A stretch of DNA of 40,344 nucleotides from assembly GCA_002102555.1 (NCBI GenBank), contig MCFL01000216.1, forward strand, positions 1-40,344. Reading direction: 5' to 3'. The position numbers and the translations under genes are program-made. The notes beneath the pieces are model-generated. The model ran no database searches and was not told the origin of the DNA. It saw nothing but the letters and a program-made list of their open reading frames with translations. Below, one piece after another: positions 31,635 to 40,344 of the stretch. This stretch comes from Catenaria anguillulae PL171 (taxonomy: Eukaryota; Blastocladiomycota; Blastocladiomycetes; Blastocladiales; Catenariaceae). Every line of letters begins with the position of its first letter. Position 1 is the first letter of the stretch.

Positions 31635-34600
31635 ATGTCAAAGCGTCCTCCAGGGGGTTCCGCCGCCGCCGCGAAGAAGGGTCAATCCAAGGACCCCAAC
31701 ATCCTGTATCCGGCGCGTCCAGTTCCCATCCCATCGCCCTTGCCAGAGGCCAAGCGCGTGACCGTCTCCTCACACAATCTCGGGTACACTGAGGGAGCAC
31801 CTGAGCCAACGCTGCCCATCCCGCTCATCGCAGGCCGTGGCCATGGCCCCAGCGAAAACTTTCCCACCGCCGCCAACACTAAACTGGTCAGCTTGGCCGC
31901 CCGAATCGCAGCTACACAGGCAGCGACCGCAGCTGCTAACAAGGCACCGTCAATCCAGTCGCGGCGTGGCTCTGCACTTCCTGGAGTGGTGGAGAAAGCA
32001 ACATCAAAGGATCCGCCGGCCAAGGGGCCCGCTGGCAAGAACGGAAAGGCCCCACCATCTGCCTCCACACGCGGAAAAGCAGGCGGTGAAGGCAAAGGTA
32101 CGGCTGCAACAACCGCGGCAAATGCTGCGTCATCCAAGCAACCACCGCTTGATCCAGATCTCGTGCGAGCCATTGCTGCCACCGCGCATCAACCACCACA
32201 TCCATCTCAACTTCCCCTCAAGTTGGGTCGTCCTCCTACACCACCCGTGCCGCGCAGACTGCCAATCATGGAGAACCAACCCACTACAAAAACGCACCCA
32301 GTCAGCGCATCACTCGAGTGGAGATATCAAGCTGCCACGGACGCTCGGGAGGCAGCCGAGACTGCACTTGCACTGGAGCAAGCTGTCGGGTTTGAACCAA
32401 ACCCATCCAGCCGACCGGCTCGTTCCAACAATGATGCACATTCCGAGGAAGGGGATATCGATGATGAAAACCAACAAATGCATCGGTCAGCAGCTTTCGG
32501 AGGTGGTCGAACCGACTCTGCAACGTGCATGACGGTGGCCGAACGCAAATGGCGCGAGTTATTGGCATGGGAGGACGGCCAAGCCGACATGCTGCGTCAC
32601 AACTTTTCGGGATGTGTAGATGCTTTTATGGCGGCGGCTCAGCAGTGTATTGATGATTTCACCAAAGAGCAAGAACGAATCGGCCGGGACATTGAAGGGC
32701 TGTGCGATCGGATCAACGCAGAGAGCATGTGGTGGTCGCGGGAAAAGATTGACCGGCACATGGTTGTTTTGCGAGAGCTCGTCGAGGAGGACGCCGGCAT
32801 AAAGGGCGAGGTCGAGCATACGATTTCGTGGCTGCAAGAAGACTCTGCTGGGTACATGGCAGACACGGTGGATGCATTTCGGGAAGCGATGCTCGCGCCA
32901 ATGAAACCAGGTGAACCCGAACCCGATGGGCTGGCCGCGCTCTTGCCTGTTCGCGCACGCAACTTGCAGATTCTCTCCCATCGAGAGCTCGTGCGTGGAT
33001 CTGCCCTGCTATTGCAAGCCAGGCGAGAGCTGATTCCCCGGCTGCTGGCGTTTGACGTGGCCGTGACGCATCGGTTTCAAACATTTGTCGCGCCAGTTGT
33101 CAAGTGGGTGAGGCAAGAGTGGCCCAAAGAGAGGGCAAAGGCGGCAATGGAAGAGTTTAACGACTTTCATTCAAGACAAGATTGGGCTCGGGATTTGGGC
33201 AAGCAAGTCATTGGCATTCTTGAAACAGCCATTCATCGATGCCAAGGTGCGAACGATGCACAAAAATCACCTCAAGCCAAGACATCTCACCCCCAAAAAA
33301 GCGAATCGAACGCGGCAGTTCAAGATTCGACTGTTGACCCAGCCAGCAGTCTTCCCATCCAGCTCAATCAGGCCGTGATTGAGGATGCCGCCCGCGCCGT
33401 TTATCGTGCCCTATCTCAAGCGCAGAATCGACTCACACAAACCGTCACCGAAGCCTGTCAAGACGCCGTCAACAGCATTGCAGAATGCATCGAGCCGTGG
33501 GCTGACCAACTGGTTGACGACACGGTTCTTGCACACATAGCCGAGATGCTCAACTTATCATCCCCGAGCGAAGCTCTGGAGCCATGGTGGATTGGTAGAT
33601 CACTTGCTGGTCGTGTGAGGCGCGTCGACTGGCAATTCTTCATTGCGTCCCTCCGTCGAGCAGCCATCTCGGCACTAGAAGAGTTTTCAGACCATGCTCG
33701 CGTGTGCCGCAGGTATGCGAAATGCGTCGGCGACCTGTGGACGAGTCAACGGGCAGAGATTGAGCGTGTGATTCGGAACATGGATAATCAGCTGGCCGAA
33801 AGCCAGCACGCCCACGATGAGGACGTTGCTGGTTTGCGTGGCGATTTAGACAAGGCCATTGATCGGATGATGCACGCGGAGACCGAGGTCGAGTGTTCGA
33901 ATGCGTACGAGGTCGTCAAGGCCATCATGAGCGATTTGGAAACTCGTGCGTTATTACATTCTTGCTGCGTAAGTGGGCACACCGGGTTATCCTGTCGATG
34001 TGCTAATCCGCGCTGTGCTTGACCTGTTGGCAGTGTATTCGTCTCGCGCCCGTCACGTATCGACCGTCGTCTCGGGAGCCGACGAGGGGACAGTCCAACG
34101 GTTCAGCGCTTTCCAGCAGCGCTGGAGCGACCTCCTTCCACCAATGCAGCAGCTTGATGATGGGGCAGACAAGAGATTGCTGGATCTGGCAGACCTTCGC
34201 ACACGCATTGCAGAATTCGAGCGCACCCGACGACCCACACAAGTTGGCTTTGTCGAGCGCCTGATGCAAGCCAACAGCAATACTGCAAACGGCTCATCAG
34301 AAGCTTCCTCTTCAAGCGGCTCAAATGAACGAAGCCAAGGGCCAGTCATTGCATTCGCAGGTATTCCCGACGGTGTCGAATCGTCGTCATCGCCCAACGG
34401 AAAAGGCAAGTCGCCCAAGAAAGGTAAGCTTGGAGCCTTGGTTACGGGTCCAATAGCGATTGATTTTCAGCGCCCATCCAACGTCCGTTCCACAACGCCC
34501 AATGGTACAAGCACAAAGGCTCAATCACCACCAGGCTCGCCCATGGGCCTGGGTCTGGGCTTGCTTGCCTTGTCCAACAACAGCCATACACTTCGCCCAT

Positions 34601-37032
34601 CCAGCTCTGGCGTCGAGTCATTTTCCCTCAATAGCCCGCTCGGTGTTGCTGACGACATTGAACCACTCGAATTCCAGCTCGGCCAAGAGCTCTCTCAAGT
34701 GCGCAGGCTCATTGATGAGCTCGTTCGCCATCCCATAATGGCCCTTCACGTTGCTGTTCGACAAGTGTGCCAGACATACCGCACCGAATTCACAATCTGG
34801 CACAAGGACATGACATCGCGGCTGGCTCAACTGGAATCCTCGTCCGTGTTTCGTGCCAGCAATCAACTCTCAACTCAAGCTTATGCGCATGAGCGTCGTG
34901 GAAAGGCACTGCACCAGCAGTTTACTCAGAAGCTCTTGTCGATTCAGGCGGCCAAGCTGGCAATTCGCAAGCAACGCAAGGAGCGCGAGCAGCAGCTGGT
35001 CGAGTTTGCGGGACAATGGAGGAGCGCTGTTGAGCTGGCCGAAGGGCTGCTTCACGTTTACATTCAGCGCATCACCAATGGTCATGTGCCCGACCAGTAC
35101 ACAAATCAGGCGATTGGAAAGCAGAAGCGGTTGATCGAAAAACTCGTTAACGAAGGATCCAGCGAAGTGGAAAAGACATTGGGCCCGCTGACGAACCAGT
35201 GGAATGAAACTGCAACTCAGTTGGCGCTGCTGGCGGCAAATCAAAACGCCGACGACTTGCGACCGTACACACCTGATCCCATCTTTAACTCTAATGGCGC
35301 CATAGGCGCGGACGGCCTCTACAACCCTGCCGTCGTTGCTGCCATGACGCCCGAGTCGCGAGTCAGCGCCATCGCGGGCATTGAAGGCAAATCGGCCGAG
35401 GTTTCAGTGCAAGTGCGGGAGGGCGTGCTTCGCATCACCAAGCTCAAGCATCGGTTGCAAGAGGCCGCAAAGAGTGCGACAGCCGACCTTGATTCGTACT
35501 TGACCGACTTGGATATGGCCAATCGAGTGCAGACTGCCATTGTCCAATGCAAAACACGGGTTCGGTCCTTAATTGCCGCCGACCAGTCAGATCATGCAAC
35601 GACCATCAGCGAGCTCAAGGAGCTTGCGGAAAAGGTGCGCGCATCGCTTGGGACTCAGGTCGCATTCGTCTCTCTCGAATCTGCGAGCAGCAACAAGGGC
35701 AAGAAAAGAGATGAGACTCCACCTCCAGCAAATCAAATCGTTGAACCAGCCCAGTTCTGGGAACAAGTCGTAGGCAGTGTCGTGTTGCTGGTGAAAGCGT
35801 GGGACCTCGCATGTCAACGAGCAAGCAACATTGGCGGCTGTGGATCAACGACTCCCCCGCCACCGAGCGGATTTGGGGCTGATGGGAACACTGGCATTCC
35901 ATCCTGGGCCACATTTCTCGCATCGATGACTGACCCGAACGCAAATACGACCACGGCGGCAGTTAAGAACCGGACCAGTGCCAACACCAAGCGTCGCGGG
36001 TTCGGCCTTCTCAGCAAGGGCAAAAAGAGCCCAACATCGCTCTCCGCTTCTGGCTCACCGAGCTCTTCTCGCTCGGGTTCTCGTCTCAATCTCTTTGCCA
36101 ACCCGACTCCGCTCCCCGACATGTGGATACATCAGCTCACCGCAGATCTGACCAAGATTCCATTCACGGTCACGCCACGCCGGAACTGGTTCGGTCTTCA
36201 GCGCACCTGGGTTACGATCGACAACTTGATTACTGCCAATTGGTCATGGACTGTCGAATGCGAATCTCGCCAACTGGTTGCCAAGCACCAATCTCGATGC
36301 GCGAACGAAATGCATCACTGGCTCCAGCACCAACTTCCATCTCTTACCAATGACCTCATTGCCCACGTGTCGCAACAAGTCAGCAAGTGGATTGCTCGCG
36401 ATTGGGCGTTTTGGACCGACAAATGGGCTCAAGTTGCCCGTGAACGGTTGGGCAACGACGCGGCAAGGCGCGATTGCTGGGACACCAAAGTGCGCCGGTG
36501 GCGCCCAGAGCCAACGACAACGGCGGATGAGACCATGGGTATGGCGGCAGAGTGGACGGCGAGGGCCGACGCCGAAAACAAGACGTGGGTTAGCAGCACC
36601 ATTGACAGACTCTCTGCAGAGGTACGCGAGGATGCGGCAAGCATTCGCCGGCAGCACGCACAGCTGATTGCGTATCTCGTCATGGTATCGAGTCCGTTGA
36701 CATTTACATCGCCGAGCGCTGCGGCAGCCACGCTTGTGGATGTATGCGAGTGGCTACAGAAGCAAGTTCCCAGCGGCGATTTGGCAGACTATGAGCAGGT
36801 GCTTACGGGAATGCAAAAGTGTGCGGCGTCAGTTCAAGTATGTGCAGACACGGAGCCAGCAAACAATGCCGCGCTGCAAGTTCGGATGCTGATTGAGAAG
36901 GTGGGTGAGGTGGGTAAAGCGAGGGTACAGTCGGTCAGTGCTCAATTGGATACAGCCAAGGCAACCCTGGATCGATGGTGGACTGGGTGGGTGAGCGGGC
37001 TCGAGGTTGTTGTGCAGCTGTCCCTTTCTTGA
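31635..37032 (+). CDS. Large coiled-coil protein, CCDC180-like (putative flagellar)
   Basis: Exon model: 31635-33945 and 34034-37032 (88-base intron), giving 1769 aa. Residues 1-230 are Ala/Lys/Pro-rich and look disordered. From about 230 to 560 there are long amphipathic helices with regular Trp, such as ERKWRELLAWEDGQADMLRH and SMWWSREKIDRHMVVLRELV. A second helical block covers about 580-810. A disordered Ser/Asn-rich insertion (about 870-990) is followed by more helices, another insertion (about 1390-1500) and a Trp-rich C-terminal helical region. The layout of two helical domains and total length fit CCDC180 (about 1,700 aa, DUF4455/DUF4456), a protein of motile cilia. That assignment is from architecture and partial recollection and needs a profile search; any other large coiled coil is possible. 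The coding call itself is secure. Confidence 0.8.
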
Positions 37033-37111
37033 ATCACCACGCACTATAGATAATGGTATATTCAAATGGGCAGACTGACATTAGCACAGGAAAGGTAACT
37101 GGAGTGCTGCT
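37033..37111. other. Short convergent spacer
   Basis: 79 bases between the convergent stops of the coiled-coil gene and the E3 ligase gene; nothing seen. Confidence 0.5.
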
Positions 37112-39570
37112 TCAAATGCAAAGGCGCGGAGGATGGTTCTGCTGCATCATTGTTTTGCGATCTTGCCGGCTCGATCCTTGCATGGGAGTTCCAGCAAGAG
37201 ACAAGTCGCCGCTTTCCGATATTTGGCTGGACCTTGTTCTGGCCGAAGAAGTGGTCGAGGCTGTGGCGCTCAACGGCGGCAGGCTCAGTCGTGAAGCAGA
37301 AAACTTGACAGCTCGACCACCCCGAATGATACTTCCACTACCACCCCCAGCTACCATTCCCGACGAGCCATAGCTCGTGACTGCATTTGAGTCGGGTGCA
37401 TGGTCCGCCTGCCCAATAGACGACACGACCAACAGCGATGAAAAGAGCGCGGGCAGCGTGGAATGCGTGCGTGAATCCTCTGCGGGAACAGCTCGATGCG
37501 CATCTGCAGCCGCGGCCTTGCGTGGGACGATACGTTCGTGTGGCGAGCCGGCGCCACCACCTTGGCCATTGCGACGAGGCAAGGAATCAATACCCTTGCG
37601 CTTGCGCTCGGCGGCGACATATTGCAGCGCTCGCGTCCATGGGCAAGCCATATCAGGATCAATGTCAATGTCGGCGGGAATGACTGTGTACGAGTGAAGG
37701 AAGGTGATAAGAGCTCTAGCAATGGAGTAAATGAGGAGATAGTTGGGACGGACAATGTTCTTCCGAGTTATCAACGGGACAAATCACTTGCTGGTCACAT
37801 TCTGGGCATTTGGTTGAGCATGTCAACAGCCAGCGATCCACACAGTCCTGTATAAATAGTGAAAGTCAGATTCAGATTACCATGCTCGATCGGTCAGCCG
37901 CAGTTGAGAGGGCATAAATGCAAAGCGGAACGAGAACCGGACCTGATGGAACTTTGAATGCGAGCAAGGCAGCTTCCTCAACACTTCACCCTCGCAAACG
38001 GCGCCAAGGCAAATGTGACAGGTTTCCGTGTGATTTGATCCCAGCAATGCTCGTACCCGATCCATGCCCTTGACTCGCATCAGTGGGAACATGCCGACAA
38101 CGTGGAGTCGCGAGTATCCCTTCATGACTTTGGTTGAATCCAGGTCGAGCAGACTTTGGTAATCTTGGTCTGATAAATCCCGCGATTGGAGCTCTTGGAT
38201 CACTCGCTCTGGCAGCTGAGGTTTGACGTCTGGTATGTAATACGCGGATCATTTGCATCAGCGTGAGCTTGCGCGGGCGGTCATCAACTGACGATACTTG
38301 GACGAAAAAAAAAAAAAAAAAAAGAGCAACGCACAGCGTTTGGCAAACGTCCAGAATGACGCCTTGGGATTGTCTTTAAATTGAAACGGATGCTCCGGGT
38401 GTAGAGTTTCGTCTTGGAAGCAGTCGCTGCAGAGGGAGTATTCCTGCAGGTTGGTGTCATCAATACAGAGGATCCAGATTGAGTAACATGATGATTGAGT
38501 GGTCGGCAGTAACATGGACTCTGTGCGCACATCTGGACAAGTCGAGCATCGATACCTCCGACCACGAATTGGCTTGGTGCAAGAGCGACAGTGGACGCCA
38601 ACATGAAGCGGTGGAAGTTGGCGTTTCGGTGTTCTGGCGAGATTTGCGAAGCGTTTCTGTTCTCTTGACTTGGGTCCATTCCTTGTCCAGTTCTTCGAGC
38701 TCTTCCAAGCTGGCAAAATCAGAGCGACAAAGCTGTCATGGATACAAAAAAAATTAAGTCCCTGACACCCACGCACACATGGTCCGTGTAAAAAAAACTA
38801 CGGGCACGAAATGATGTCGCTGCCGAGCAGTTTTGATTGGTGTTCTGCGACAAGCTTCATGCAAGGTATGTGGACATTGTTGCCACAGCTGTTCTTGCAA
38901 TAGCATAGTGGAATGGTAGATGATGCAAAGGTTTCTTGACAAATGGGGCTGTACGAAAAGTAGGCAAAAATGTGTGAGATGCACTTGTGAAGATTGGAAA
39001 CGGAGCTGCAACGAACCAAACTCTTCCTCTTCTATGGGCCGTTGGGCAACTCCGGCAACCTGTCTTTTGCTTTTTCCAGTGCCAGGTTGAGGACATTCCG
39101 GGGTATTGCATTTGCGGGACAGCGAGGAGCTCAACTGTTGCAGTTCGTGCTCAACCAGGCCCGTTTGGAAGAGCAACGGCGACGACTGGTCGATGCGTAG
39201 ACGTCGGTGCAAGGACCAGACGATGTGCTTGCATACACTTGCGAGCGGCTCTTCCGTCGGCGATGCTCGAAGCGTGCTTTCCACAATCAGAAGTGCCACG
39301 GCAAGAACACGAGTGCACTGATCCAAGCGTCACTCGAAACGTGCGCCGTCCTGGTCGCGAAGGGTAAACTTGAGGGTCCGATTCATGGACAATAAAGAAG
39401 CGAGCATGAAGGCCCGCGTCATTTCTTCTTCCCACGCCTATATGGACAGCGGCGGGTGCAGGCATCGTCAGTCGTCTCATTTGTGGTCGGTCGGATCGTC
39501 CTTGGTCATCCTCCGGCCGACGTGCCTTTGGAAGTTTCGCAATCCATTGGCGGGCAGGTTGTTTCAACAT
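37112..39570 (-). CDS. ZSWIM2-like E3 ubiquitin ligase (SWIM, RING, ZZ, RING-H2), frame conflicts
   Basis: Exon model on the minus strand: 39570-39300, 39250-39017, 38948-38802, 38732-38531, 38443-38335, 38229-37943, 37847-37781, 37713-37112. Domains in order: a SWIM motif formed across a 49-base intron (CSC...CKH, spacing CxCx6CxH), then a LLFQTGLVEHELQQL helix. A RING follows (PICQETF...CKNSCGNNVHIPCM...SCP), then a ZZ finger (HCRSC...YRCSTC, spliced to EYSLCSDCF), then RING-H2 (CHICLGAV...CSHSKFHQDCVDRWLL...CPEC), then a Ser-rich tail. This exact order is that of ZSWIM2, known mainly from ciliated animals. The splice from 39017 to 38948 does not keep frame, and the stretch 38625-38732 matches the family (LCRSDFASLEELEEL) in a frame other than the spliced one. 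So there are indels, sequence errors or unusual introns. The start could also be at 39600. Confidence 0.7.
38305..38323 (+). repeat. A19 homopolymer
   Basis: Nineteen A on the + strand, forming a T-run inside the intron 38230-38334 of the minus-strand E3 ligase gene. Confidence 0.9.
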
Positions 39571-39892
39571 CGTTGCACGAAGATCTCCTTCCAAGTGCAT
39601 GTAGTTTTTGTAACCGTCGTCACATTATTGTGCAAAACATGCACGATGACGAGTTGACGGTTGCCAGCCTTCCTGTCTGCATCTTGCAGGCGTGACGCGC
39701 AACCGTCGATCGGAGTTCGTGCATCATAGATCATGATCATCTGGCGGAGGGCATCGTTGAGGATATGAAAATGACTCGGAAACCATTCTTGAAGCATGCA
39801 ACATTAAAACCCACAAGACTCGGCGCATTGGTTTCGCCTATTGGTCTATCACGTCGCACACACCATCAGCTCCGAATCTGATTCCGACCCAC
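39571..39892. promoter_or_regulatory. Divergent upstream region
   Basis: 322 bases between the E3 ligase start and the rightmost gene. ATTAAAAC near 39804 is a weak TATA-like element for the plus-strand gene. A minus-strand open frame (39797-39564) overlaps the E3 start but is not recognised. Confidence 0.3.
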
Positions 39893-40344
39893 ATGAACTT
39901 CTTTGCCGCCGCTCGCCGAACCAGCACGTCGCCTGCCGCCAACGGCGCCTCGCCCCCATCCCCATCTCCCATCAACATCGGCCGCAACGCTACCCGATCC
40001 AAATGGACATTCCACATCGTCTCTGCGTCCATTCTCGGGCCTCGGGGCCAATCTGCTTTCGGCCATGCCACGCCCAACCACCGTTTCCGGGGCCTCAACT
40101 ATCACGTCACGAGTAGCGGCTCGTCCTCAACCAACACGTCAGATGTTCATTTGCCGCGCCCGGGGACCGTTTCTCCGACGCCTTCGGCCGATACGGCACT
40201 CGCCGTGGGAGCGCGACATTATCTGGTGGACATTCGTCGTCTGCAGGTGCTTCCCGACCGTCCCATCGGCGTTCGCGGTCGACGGGTCTGCTGGCCTCAC
40301 AACCAATGTCACGGCGGCAGCATCCGCGCTCGTCCCACAACAGA
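39893..40344 (+). CDS. 5' part of an unrecognised gene, cut by the window end
   Basis: From the ATG at 39893 one frame stays open to the window end (about 150 codons). It begins MNFFAAARRTSTSPAANGAS and continues Ser/Pro/Asn-rich, with KWTFHIVSASILGPRG as its only ordered-looking segment. From about 40215 another frame (SSSAGASRPSHRRSRS...) looks equally plausible, so an intron may intervene. No family is recognised and no function is proposed. Confidence 0.45.
   Translation, partial: MNFFAAARRTSTSPAANGASPPSPSPINIGRNATRSKWTFHIVSASILGPRGQSAFGHATPNHRFRGLNYHVTSSGSSSTNTSDVHLPRPGTVSPTPSADTALAVGARHYLVDIRRLQVLPDRPIGVRGRRVCWPHNQCHGGSIRARPTT

Overview
The window reads as nuclear DNA of a fungus, most likely a zoosporic (flagellated) one such as a blastocladiomycete or chytrid. 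Nearly all genes carry short introns (about 50-105 bases, GT...AG, often GTACGT or GTATGT) and encode proteins with long Ser/Pro/Gln-rich tails. Dbp9 has the fungal acidic insertion, and the transposon belongs to the fungal Plavaka group. Three genes resemble cilium-associated families: a tau-tubulin-kinase-like kinase, a CCDC180-like coiled coil and a ZSWIM2-like E3 ligase. The flagellated-fungus placement is an inference; no rRNA or other taxonomic marker is present. I saw no convincing tRNA, rRNA, CRISPR array or LTR element.

Layout. 1-2496 (+): 3' part of a CK1/TTBK kinase gene with one apparent frame change. 2899-9843: a complete 6.9-kb CACTA-superfamily (Plavaka-like) DNA transposon with 11-base terminal inverted repeats and a 2-base AA flank. 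It holds two divergent, apparently intact spliced genes: a zinc-finger protein (-, 674 aa) and a transposase (+, 1027 aa). 10530-12284 (+): intronless HAD-phosphatase/ITPase-like fusion. 12681-14089 (-): class I fructose-bisphosphate aldolase, 4 exons. 14759-16875 (-): DEAD-box helicase Dbp9/DDX56. 17366-19529 and 20098-22390 (+): two tandem paralogues built like cut-down hybrid histidine kinases, in which the phospho-accepting His is Tyr but the receiver domain is complete.

23451-26745 (+): START-like protein with a disordered insertion inside the domain. 27460-30645 (-): PH-domain protein with a very long disordered tail. 31111-31321 (+): tentative 51-aa membrane protein. 31635-37032 (+): 1769-aa coiled-coil protein, CCDC180-like. 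37112-39570 (-): ZSWIM2-like SWIM/RING/ZZ/RING-H2 ubiquitin ligase with frame conflicts. 39893-end (+): 5' part of an unrecognised gene.

How the genes relate: the two transposon genes form one mobile unit with a shared divergent promoter. The two pseudo-kinase genes are a local duplication. The rest are independent host genes for glycolysis, 60S ribosome biogenesis, nucleotide or phosphate metabolism, lipid or membrane binding and probably the flagellum. All exon models come from reading frames and splice signals by eye, so boundaries should be treated as predictions.
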